Positions 10,102-20,900 of a stretch of DNA of 64,000 nucleotides are shown here, piece after piece. A program made the translations under genes and the position numbers. Under the pieces are notes generated by a model. It saw only the letters and a list, made by a program, of their open reading frames with translations. It made no database searches and was not told where the DNA came from. The stretch is from Enoplolaimus lenunculus (taxonomy: Eukaryota; Nematoda; Enoplea; Enoplida; Thoracostomopsidae). Location of the stretch: assembly GCA_030248215.1 (NCBI GenBank), contig JASANG010000440.1, forward strand, positions 459,917-523,916, given 5' to 3'. How positions within the stretch are numbered: position 1 is the stretch's first letter; each line of letters opens with the position of its first letter.

Positions 10102-13100
10102 ATGAAATCTGTCATACATTTTGTCGGAAAAACCGGCAATTCGTTGTTTCAACCTGCTGCGAAAGGAGTAGTGTCACGGCGATTCATCGCATTGGAAGCT
10201 TCGAAATCGGCACAAACCCAAGAACCCACTATTGAAGAATATGAAAAAGCTGGATATCGACCCCTGTATCTTGACGTTCAGGTAAATTAAATGACATACA
10301 TTGATTGATTCAGCACTTGGTAGTTCCATTGTATGGGTGAGATTTTTATTGGTTCCGGCAAAAATAGACATACAGGTTTTGTGATTCAGTGTATATGTAT
10401 ATATAATTTTCGCAAGCTTTATTAAACCAGAATGCAGTTTCAATTAGATGTTGTATATACGTAAAAGCACTGTTAGGTTCATATGAAACAAAAAGAAATG
10501 GCGCGCGGGGAACAAAAGTCAAATTTCCGAAAAGATTTTTAAACTGTTTATAACTAGCTAAGTGAACTTTTATGTTAAATTTGATGTAATGTGGGAGTGT
10601 ACGTGTGTCAAAATGAGCCATGTAGGGCTTTAAAACGGTTCATCTATGACAACAGCACAGCAGAATAAGTTCGAAAAGTGTGTAACATTTGTTATTCAGC
10701 CGAAATATAAGGTTACTACGCTATGTGGGTTCTTATTTTTCACTCATACTCGAACGGCGACAAAAACCTTAGGTCGTGGTGTGAAAACCTGCTTATGCAG
10801 CGTTCAGTCTTGTAGTCGTGTGCATTAAAATATGTCCTTCCTCGCAGATAAACATAATAGAACAAAACCTAAAAGAGAATCCAGATTCAAAGTACGGCAG
10901 ACAACGTCCTGGGCCCCGAAACTCTTGTCCGCTGTATATGAAGTCGATCGGGTCATCATAAAATGGTTAAACCTTAATCTGCGCTTGATTGGTGTGCAAC
11001 AATTTACAATATTCATTTATATAGCATGTTTTGTGATTTAGGCAACTACTCCTGTCGACCCTCGTGTTCTGGATGCAATGCTACCGTATTCGATATATCA
11101 GTTCGGCAATCCGCACAGCCGAACGCACCAGTACGGGTGGGAAAGTGAGGCTGCTATGGAAAAAGCTAGGAGTCAGGTATACATGTCACAAAACTGGGTC
11201 GTAGATTAACCGGATTTAAGTTTTCGTCTATACCCAATTCCGTTACAGAAAGAGCTTTCAAGTCCAAAATTTTTGACATAATTCGTACCACCCATGCTGG
11301 TGCCAATCATTTTAAACAAACCATAGAATTCTTGAAACATGGCATTGAAATTAGACCTAGAATGATATTGATTGAGTTTTCCATTCTAAATAGCAACAGT
11401 TACTTTAATACGCCGAACCTATATGGTAATTTACTGTTTCTGTTATTCTGTTATATATATCTCTGATTTACCGATAGCTGCAAAGTTAGCACAGATTAAT
11501 TACAGAAAATGTAAGTAGAAACGAATACGTATTTGTTGGCCAGGTTGCTGAACTGATTGATGCTGATCCACGCGAAATTGTGTTTACGAGCGGTGCGACT
11601 GAGTCGAATAATGTCGCTGTCAAAGGCGTGGCACATTTTTACAAAGTGCAAGGCAAAAATCATGTCATCACAACGCAAACAGAGCATAAGTAAGTGCATT
11701 CTTCGAATTTTTGGCAAAGATTTATAGACGATTTTGGTGAAATTTTTGTAGGTATAGATTTCTCATGTCTTGTGATTGTCGATAAAAGGTCTGTGCATTT
11801 GTTGGGTTTCGACGGAGGGGTATGTTTACAGATAACATTATTTTTAAGGTAAAATCCTATTTAATCATTTCTGATCACTCGTGTGCATAATAATATGTAA
11901 GCGTATATATTTGACACGCTTATCTATTATATACATTATAACTGTAAAATTATACAAAAAGTGTGCTTAAGTACAAAAAACGTAAACTTTTTAAACTAAA
12001 AAGCTCAACCGGGGGCAAAAGGTCGAGTGGATGGCTTGAACCGAGGGGCACATCGAGTTTTGGGGCTTTGGCCGAATGATGGACCATATTTTTCCCTCAG
12101 TAGCGAACCTCCAGTAGGTTGCATCCATATCGGGACCACTTGTTGTGTGGAGTCACAAGGTGTTAGCTTGTGATTTATATACACCTTACGTGACAGGTGC
12201 GTTTTGGACTCGTGCAGATATTTGGAAAATGAAGGCTTTAATGTTACATACCTGCCAGTTCAAACGAACGGGTTAGTGGATTTGGAAGTTTTCGAAAAGT
12301 CACTAACTCCAGAAACTTTGTTGGTAAGTTTGCCTGCTAATGTCGTTCATCTATTCTGAGTATCTTGCGTAGAATATTTACCTGCTCCTTTTCTTTTGAA
12401 TATCTATTTGTGTGTATCATGGTGTCGTTGAATATTTTTCAACGAAAAATTCAAAATTGTACAAAATCGCAATTGGTTTAATACTTCGAAATATGCAATT
12501 GTTTTCGGTCGCTGATTATTGTGAAATCTAACAATAATTACTTGTCATGTATGGCCGTTGACAACTAAAATTTTTACTGTGCGCATTTCCTCATATCCCC
12601 AAAATGCTTTGGTATGTCCCACTAGCTTTGAAATTCGCAATTTCCGGAGTTTGTGGCTTTGACAACGTGTCTGAAAAAGGTTTTAGGTTATGCACGCATC
12701 TGAGAATTTGAACACCGCTTTTGTTCTGATGTAGTTTGCGGACAAAATATAATATGAACAAAAGGAGGCAAAAGAATGCAGGTGCTGCAGTGATATTGCA
12801 TTGTGTACTTATCGTAGAAGCTGTGCAAACTGCTACACATGCTTAGCTGTTTCAGCTTGAGCTGTGTGCTTTGACGGTAGTATACAGCGTTTTTTGCTGG
12901 AAATATAAGCACTTGTAGATACCATCCTCCTAGAGTGACAACGGTAATATCTGGGTGCTTGTCGGACAAACGGCACAGACGATAAAGTTGTAATTTGTGC
13001 TGCTACATGACAAGCTACATTCATGTATTTGCTAGTTTTCGATAAGTTTGTACTAAGGATGTGTTGATTGATTGGTATTGGTAAAAAAATTTATATCGGA

Positions 13101-16100
13101 ACATCACTAGTAAACTGGAACAGGTCGTTAATCAGTAGAGATGTGTGTAGAGCGCAGTATTTAACATTGCATACGACTCATATTTAGATCCGGTTTTGTA
13201 AATTAACGCTCTGCTTGGATTTTATTACAGGTTTCTGTAATGGCAGTGAATAATGAAATTGGCGTACGACAGCCAATTGAAGAAATCGGTCGCATTTGTC
13301 GTGCGCGTAAAATTCCTTTTCATACAGACGCAGCGCAAGCGGTTGGTAAAATCCCTGTTTCTGTCAAAGATTGGAACGTGGATTTAATGTCTATATCGGG
13401 TAAGTCGACTTGACTGCGTTCAATAGTAATTTGAAATAAAGGTGATTAACCACTTGTACACGCTGCGCTGTACAGATTAAAATAGAGTTGATACACCATT
13501 TGTGAAAATTTCAGGCGGCATACTAAATAAATTTATTTTTAAGCATATGTTTAGAGTAAGACTAGATTGTAACAAAATAAATAAGTGAAACGCGACCAGA
13601 TGGACAGAATACGACTTCGTCGGTACTGGAGCGTGACGGAACCGGATATAGCATCTAAATTAGTGAACTTTTGATTTGATTTCTCAGTTCGCTTTGGTGT
13701 CATAAACTTAAACTTCTTGAATTTCCCGAGAATGTGTTCACTGTGAAATGTCCTTTCATTCCACGTGTAAAAAGCAGTTTAAATAATTTGTTGTTTGTTT
13801 TCAGGTCATAAAATTTACGGTCCGAAAGGTGTCGGGGCACTGTATGTTTGCCGTAGGCCACGTGCTCGAGTAGAACCACAGATGTCTGGAGGTGGGCAAG
13901 AGCGTGGTCTAAGATCGGGTACTGTTCCTACCCCCTTGGTAGGTGTTGTTAATTATAAATTGACAGTGCTTCAGATGCTTTTTGAATGAAGGATTATTAG
14001 AGTTACAGGCAATCAAATTCAGTACTAAATTATTGGCTTGATTAATAAGCCTAAACCAGTCGTAGTGGGACTACATTTATTGAGCGAAGCTCGAACGCAC
14101 GTAAGCAATTAAGCTAATATGCAAATTAGCTATTAGCTAACTATTCAATTATCGGTTTTGGATGTTTGTAAACTATTTATTCAAATTCCTCGCACCCAAA
14201 AACCCTTCAGTAAACCCTAATAATTATTGAAATGATTTAAAAAGTCCTAGTTTTGTCTTGTCCATTAAGCTAATATGCAAATTAGCTATTAGCTAACTAT
14301 TCAATTATCGGGTTTGGATGTTTGTAAACTATTCAGATTCTTCGCACCCAAAAACCTTCAGTAAACCCTAATAATTATTGAAATAATTTAAAAAGTCCTA
14401 GTTTTGTCTTGTCCATTAAGCTAATATGCAAATTAGCTATTAGCTAACTATTCACTTATCGGGATTGGATGTTTGTAAACTATTTATTCAAATTCCTCGC
14501 ACCAAAAAAACCTTTAGTGCTGAAATTAACCTTAATAATTAGTGAAAGATTGTAAAAAGTCCTAATTTAGGCTTATAAACTATGCTAATATGCAAATTAT
14601 CTATTAGCTAACTGCTCAATTATCGGTTTTGGAGGTTTGTAAACAGTCTACGCAGATTCCTCGCACCCAAAAACCCTTTAATGCTAAAATTAGATTGCTT
14701 CTAACTGTAATAATTAGTGAAATATTGTGTAAAGTCCTAATTTAGGCTTAATTAATTATGCAAATTAGCCTGTAGCTAATAAACGGCTTAAGATTTTAAA
14801 ACCCCAAAGCGAGGTTAACACCCCAGTATAATTGGCTTTCAAACAAAAAAAGTTTATCAAAATCGGTTCAGCCGTTCCTGAGATTCTTTTCAGACGGACG
14901 GACGGACATCCACTTTTCGACCCCCAAGTACAAAACATAAAACGCTTCGCGAAACTCCGAGCTTCGCTCGGAGTTTCGCTTTGCTCAATTAGGACTCGTT
15001 AAATTATTTCACTGATTATTAGGGTCACTGAAGAGTTTTTGGGCGCGAGCAAGCGGAATAAATAATTCTCTAAAAACATTCAAGGCCGATAATTAAATAG
15101 TTGGCTAATAGCTAATTTGCAATTAGCTTAATATGCTAAGCCTAAATTAGGACTTTTTAAATTATTTCACTGATTATTCGGGTTACAAACAATCTAATTC
15201 AGTACTAAATGGTTTTCAGGCGCGAAAAACTGAATAAATTGTTTACAAACCTCCAAATCCAATAATTGAATAATTAGCTAATAGCTAATTTGCATATTAG
15301 CTCGATTAATAAGCCTAAATTAGGACTTGTTAAATTATTTCCCAAGGTGTGTGAGCTTCGCTCAATACATGTAGTTCTGCTACGACTGGTTTGCATGCTG
15401 TTTTGCTATTTTGAGTTGAACCAATCACCCCAGATAACGAGAAATATTGAATTTGTGTATGTACCCGGAATTTTTTTGGCTGCGTTTATTTGCATTCTAT
15501 ATATACCAAAGCAACAGCTATGAGCGGTTCAAATCACTCTTTGTCTAACTTGATATGTTTGCAACATCTGGACGTTCAGCTCAACAGCTAAAATGATTTA
15601 TTTTAGTTCATTTTTGTGTTGACATCAGGGTGCAAAATGGAACCGATTTACACCGGAAGTAGAGTCGGAACTCGATTTGAATCACAACTGTAATCGGATC
15701 GGAGTCACCCTGGTAGACATAGTAATGTTTTGTTGATAATTTTTTAGGTCGTGGGCCTTGGCGCAGCTGCGGAATTAGCCCGAGAAGAAATGTCGTACGA
15801 TTTGCAACATGTAACCCGGTTGGCTGACAGGTTTTTGTCGAAACTTAACGCTGAACTTCCGGATGTTATTTTAAACGGCGATCCAAACTATCGATACCCT
15901 GGTTGCGTTAATGTATCCTTTGCGTATGTCGAAGGCGAAAGCCTTTTGATGGCTTTAAAGGTTTGGTTTTGTTACTTCTTGAGATATACGTAGGCCGGTC
16001 AATGATTGAATAATTATGAGCAGGGCGACCCACTCCGAGGCTAAAGTCTCGGTCTCGCTTGTTTTCCAATCGTAACCGAAATCGATTTGTTTGATTTGCC

Positions 16101-16874
16101 GAGACCAGAATCATGCTGTTTTTAAAACGTTTATTTATTTTTCTCACCGGTTTGTCTAAATTACGCTATACTTTTGTAATAGGAATTTCTGTTAAACCTG
16201 TGGAAGCAATCTATTGTTAAATTATACTGTTATTCGTTCGGTTAGACTTATCATTGTTTTTGGTATATTTCTGAAGTTGAAAGGTGGTGTGATGTTGGTA
16301 TAAATTCACATGTTTTGCTAACGTATTAAGAGAATTCCAGTTCCGGATCCAAAGGCGTGGCTTGACGAGTTTGAGTTTGCTTTATTATGTTCCACACGGT
16401 AGTTTCTGTACTGGTTATATGCATTAATGTTGTTTGTAATGTGACTATGTTCCAGAAAATCTGCAATGCAGAAGGCATAAATTTTGAAAATTGTCTAAAA
16501 GTTGCGCTATATTAGGCGTGTGTGATGTGTGGCCGCCGATAGCACATTAAAGTATAGCGCAACTGTAATGTTGCGCCCGTAAATGCAACACTGACCGTGT
16601 CACTTGTTTACAGGAAGTTGCATTGTCCAGTGGTAGCGCCTGTACGTCTGCTTCACTGGAACCGTCATACGTTTTACGGGCGATCGGAGCTGATGAAGAT
16701 TTAGCCCATTCTTCGATTCGGTTTGGAATTGGCCGGTTTACCACAGATGCCGAAATTGATTATACCGCAAAGAAGGTAATTGCCGAAGTCAACCGGTTAC
16801 GTTCAATGAGTCCGCTGTGGGAAATGGTACAAGAAGGTGTCGATTTGAAAACGATTCAATGGTCGCAGCATTAG
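10102..16874 (+). CDS. NFS1: Mitochondrial cysteine desulfurase NFS1, 8 coding exons
   Basis: Exons, all plus: 10102-10281, 11042-11176, 11544-11689, 12197-12323, 13231-13399, 13805-13938, 15748-15960, 16614-16874; 1365 bases, 454 residues, against 457 in human. NFS1 is the pyridoxal-phosphate enzyme that takes sulfur from cysteine and passes it, with ISD11, ISCU and frataxin, into Fe-S clusters in the mitochondrial matrix. Seen in sequence: an Arg-rich presequence (VVSRRFIA) in exon 1, the SGATESNN and TEHK blocks, [10 protein letters not shown], the PLP-lysine segment [13 protein letters not shown] split across exons 5 and 6, and the mobile-loop cysteine in [14 protein letters not shown]. 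The start is the first ATG after an in-frame stop at 10078. Intron 6 is enlarged by a repeat element (14050-15393) and a tiny hAT MITE. No key residue is missing. Confidence 0.97.
14050..15393. repeat. Inverted and tandem repeat element in NFS1 intron 6
   Basis: The outer arms are inverted: AAACCAGTCGTAG near 14053 and CTACGACTGGTTT near 15391, each followed inward by TTGAGCGAAGCTC or its complement. Inside the left arm are about four tandem copies of a roughly 160-bp unit carrying AATATGCAAATTAGCTATTA. The same unit recurs inverted on the right. The middle has GACGGACGGACGGACATCC and a GC hairpin made from ACTCCGAGCTTCG. This is a composite non-autonomous DNA element; no coding capacity was seen. 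Confidence 0.75.
15626..15712. repeat. 87-bp hAT-type mini-MITE in NFS1 intron 6
   Basis: Starts CAGGGTGCAAAATGG and ends GGAGTCACCCTG. It is flanked by GTTGACAT (15618-15625) and GTAGACAT (15713-15720), a 7-of-8 match consistent with an aged hAT target duplication. It ends about 35 bases before the exon 7 acceptor. Confidence 0.65.
16500..16564. other. Perfect 12-bp hairpin near the NFS1 exon 8 acceptor
   Basis: AGTTGCGCTATA (16500-16511) is followed after a 41-base loop by its exact complement TATAGCGCAACT (16553-16564), about 50 bases before the exon 8 acceptor. It could be a small foldback element or a splicing-relevant RNA structure. Confidence 0.6.
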
Positions 16875-17062
16875 GCCGGACCCTACTTGGCAATTTGGTT
16901 GCCCCCGTGATATTTGTTTGACCCTTGATAATGGTTTGTGGACCCCGATATTCGTTTGACTTCTATATTTGTTTGACCCAACGCGACTGCTTATGTATCT
17001 TTGAGGCGAAAAATTGTATAGTGGACATCAATAGTGTTGTGCACTGCTTAAAATATTGTCGT
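16875..17062. other. NFS1 downstream region
   Basis: Presumed 3' UTR and flank. No AATAAA or ATTAAA is found close behind the stop codon, so the polyadenylation site is unresolved. Confidence 0.4.
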
Positions 17063-17192
17063 AAATTTTTAAACTTGTTAGGCTCCCCTCAATCTATGTT
17101 TACGTCTTGAACGTGTCTTAGATTTCCTTAAATTTTCAAGCTTGTTAGGCTCAGTTCAACCTGTGTTTACGTCTTTAACGTGTCTTAGGTTT
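17063..17192. repeat. 67-bp tandem duplication
   Basis: Two copies of AAATTTT(T/C)AA(A/G)CTTGTTAGGCTC followed by GTTTACGTCTTGAACGTGTC or a close variant, starting near 17063 and 17130. Confidence 0.8.
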
Positions 17193-17297
17193 TAAAATTG
17201 GAAAATTTGGTCGAATGTATTGTATAACAGCGTCCGTGTCCATAATATTTTTTGTTCTGATAAACTTGTGTAAATGGTTTTTAAGTAAATTTTTATA

Positions 17298-17570
17298 TTA
17301 ACGCGTTTCATATACAGAATTTTTGTTAATGTCAAGGGCCATGCTAGTGCATATAGTTCGTCCGTCTGGAGTAGAGTCTGCATTGTCTAATGTTTTCAAA
17401 CGAGCGAACTGAAGCAGAAGCAAAATCAAATTTCGTTCTCTAATAGGATCAGTTAAACGTAAATACTGCGTAATTTTGGAGCTATTCGTTGCCCAGATAG
17501 TGTTTTCCCAAAACGCTTGTCTAAGCCATAACCATAAAATTGTGCGAAACGTGTCGAACCGCTCAGCCAT
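17298..17570 (-). CDS. Possible 90-residue ORF between NFS1 and cyclin K
   Basis: Minus-strand ATG frame with an unusually Trp/Phe/Leu-rich N-terminus (ILWLWLRQAFWENTIW), followed by a polar half. No family is recognised and no flanking splice sites are needed. It is antisense to the NFS1 and cyclin K direction and starts about 50 bases from a family G MITE. It may be chance; composition is the only support. Confidence 0.2.
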   Translation of the reverse strand: MAERFDTFRTILWLWLRQAFWENTIWATNSSKITQYLRLTDPIRERNLILLLLQFARLKTLDNADSTPDGRTICTSMALDINKNSVYETR

Positions 17571-17617
17571 TGTTATTCTGCAAAGTACCAACCCATTCCT
17601 TTTTAAGCTAGAGTCTA

Positions 17618-17821
17618 CTATAGCGACCCGAATAATAAGGTTTCCATTTTGAGTCCCAATTAATAATAGTGTGTCTCCCTAGTAATAGTCCGTTCGTTTA
17701 TATAGTTCATTCATAAAACATAAGGAGAAACATGGTGTAGATGCAATAATAATAAGTAACGTCTGTATCTGCAGAAGCAAAATAAATATGTTACCACTTC
17801 TTATTCGGCGGGTCGCTACAG
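17618..17821. repeat. Family G MITE, short copy
   Basis: Ends CTATAGCGACCCGAATAA on the left and the inverted form of CTGTAGCGACCCGCCGAATAA on the right. TA flanks on both sides (17616-17617 and 17822-17823) suggest Tc1/mariner-type insertion. It lies about 120 bases before the cyclin K start, so it may sit in or near that promoter. Confidence 0.75.
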
Positions 17822-17944
17822 TAGGCGTCTTCCCTGTACCGTGTCTAGTTTACCAGTGTAAAGTAGTGATGATAATCCAAAGCATACAATAAAAGTCTTC
17901 GCTGAGAGAGCTATTTTAAAGGAGGACAGTAGTCGAAAATAATT

Positions 17945-20900
17945 ATGGAGAATAGTTGGATTTTTGAAAAACGCCAACTTAAGGAAACGCCGTCGAACAT
18001 CGATGGAATCGATCCAGAAACTGAAGCGCGATATCGCCGAGAAGGCGCCCGGTTTATTATTGACGTTGGGACTCAAATGAAATTGTGAGTGCTTTATTTA
18101 TTTTTGAATAGCAAAGTATAAACGGATAGTAAGAATAACGGAAATGGATAGTGATCAAAACAACAGAAGGCGGATATTTCGGCATAAGAAATATCCGGTT
18201 TCACCGTGGTGAATAGGACTTTTCTAAACTTTCTGTTTTCATAATAATTGGTCTTATTGACAAAATGTATGGAATTTAACCTTGATCGATCGAAAGTTCC
18301 AAGTTAATCCAGATGTACATCGATATTGTGTAGAGACTGAAGTTAGTTTTGGAATCTTTTGATGGTGGGAATTTGAATTTTGAAATTTGTTGAAAAGGAT
18401 TTACGAAAATTTCAAGATTGAACTGAGGTGGAACAATTGTTATGGATCGGTTGACATTGCGGTAACCGTAATGCCGTCCACTGGCCATCCTAGGATTATT
18501 TTCCGGGAATATGGGTGAAAAATCAGCCGTATATATCGAATTTTGGCAGACAGCATTGTCAACTTCCCTCCTTCCTCTGCTGGCCGTGTGACCGTCCCTG
18601 ATAATGCCTTATATGATATAATACGTAAGTGTTTGTAAATCATTGTTTAAAGTTTGTACTTTGTACTTGTGTAGTTTATCTATTAATGCTAAAATAGCGT
18701 TTTTCTTTGACTTTATTTTGTTTTTGAGATTTTCTAGACGCTACGATACAATGGCAACTGGCGTTGTATACTACCATCGGTTCTTTATGTTTCACTCATT
18801 CAAAGATTTTTCACGATATGTAAGTGCTGTGTTTGTTTTATCAGAATTAGAATGCTGTTAGACAACAGTCCGCAACTGGCTGTGTTCTGTTTACGGGCTT
18901 CGGATTTCTGAATGGTTTAGTTTACTTTACAATGAGTATTTTGTGTTCAGGTTGTCGCTCTCGGTTGTTTGTTTCTGGCTGGCAAAGTTGAAGAAACGCC
19001 GAAGAAATGCAAAGATATGATTGCCGTTGCAAAAGAAATGCTCTCTGAACATCAGTTTTCAGCGTTTGGAGAAGATCCAAAGGTACATGAGTAAAATTTG
19101 TTAGTAGCTTTAGAAATAGCGATATTTTGCACGAATAAGAAACTATATTTTTTTGTTATTTTACAGATAGGTATTGAGTGCCGTGCCAAAGTAAACGTGT
19201 TATTCAAACGGTAAATATGATTGCTTAGCGTTAATAACGCTCTTGCTCTTTGTGTTGTAACGTTTGAGAAGTTGCTATTTTCGTCACAGCTTAATGCAAT
19301 ATTGTGGTGCTGTTGTTTTTGTGTCAGGAAGAAGTCATAATGACAGAGCGTGTTTTGTTACAAACAATTAATTTTGATCTACAAGTCGACCATCCATACG
19401 AGTATTTGCTGCGTTATGCAAAAGTTCTCAAAGGTAATAATTTGCTAGCTTTGTGCATTATTGTAGCATCCGGGTTCGAGTATTCTGGTTGTTTCGGTAT
19501 TATCAGAGCAAAATTCTGGGTCCGATATTGTATTTTGAAATGTTGCAAACTCTACTTTGGAACCAAGCCAATCGATTTAATATATATCGTTATTTAGACA
19601 GCGCTAATACACGGCAGTCGCAACAACCACTCGATGCCTTTGATTATCAACTAGTTTACCTGTCCTAAGGCACCTGGAATGTAAAATGCAGCATTTATGC
19701 CAACGGGCTATATAGCACATCGCCCAACTTTGCGGGCAATGAACGTAATACATTTATTTTTAGGCGATAGACAGAAGCTTCAAAAATTGGTGCAGATGTC
19801 GTGGACCTTTGTTAATGATAGGTAATGCGGTTGATAACTGCAATTATGATTATTTCATTAAAATAGTTTGTTGTAGGGTTTCAACCGGCTCAAAGATTAG
19901 TCGGAACCGGAATCGGAATTGCAATATTATAATTTTATTTATCTTTTTCATGCTTTGGCAGATTTTTTAAAATCATCCGCTTCTTTGATTGAATAATTTC
20001 AACCGCAAACCTGCTGTCGTATAAAATTTTTTCAATGCCAGTCATGTTAGGCAAAGGAAACATATTCTACAACCATCCTTTATCAACTTGATAAAGTACA
20101 CATAAAGTAAAACTGATCACGACGTTTTGATAAATGCGCTATTCTACACAATCGAAAAATTTTGAACATACATTTTCGACTTTGCCGGAGTTTTAGCCGG
20201 AATAGCAATTTCATTGGAGTGCTGATTTGTTGGATTTGACTAAAGAAGACGTTGGTTCGAAGCTTGGAAGTAGCTTGGGTTCTAAACACATAGGTTCTTG
20301 GTTTACTGACTTGGGACAAGGTAGTTGCTATGCTTTTATGCGTTACAGACTAGTAACCCGTTATATTGGCAACACTTTTTGCTAATCTTATCACTGCGCT
20401 TGTAACAATCTGTCTTGTAATGTTTTATTTCAGTCTTTGTACTCCGCTATGTTTACAATGGGAGCCAGAAATCATTGCCATTGCGCTGATGTATCTTGCA
20501 AGTCGGTTAAGCAAGTTTGAGGTATGTTAAGTTTTTTCGATTTCTAGACTATAATTCCAATCTGTTGTCGCGGCTGAATTAAACTAAAATAATTTCGTTT
20601 GAATCTTATTTTAGTAATATTTTTATTTTCGGTGTCATTGGTTATTTTTCCAATATTTCTGCTGGGAACAGGGGTTATATACTCTAAGCGGTGAGACAAG
20701 ATGAATTGATTATTGTTTTTCTGAGGTCGAATTTGTATGGCAAATAGAACATTATTTGAGAAGAAACTTTAGTTTTAACATTTAAACCGGCGACTTTAGG
20801 TTTTTCATTGTGTGTACTTAAAATAGAACTTTGTTTTAATTGTTGTGTAATGCTTTTGTTTGTGTTTATTTTTTACGTTTGTTCCCTTCACAGGTCGTTG

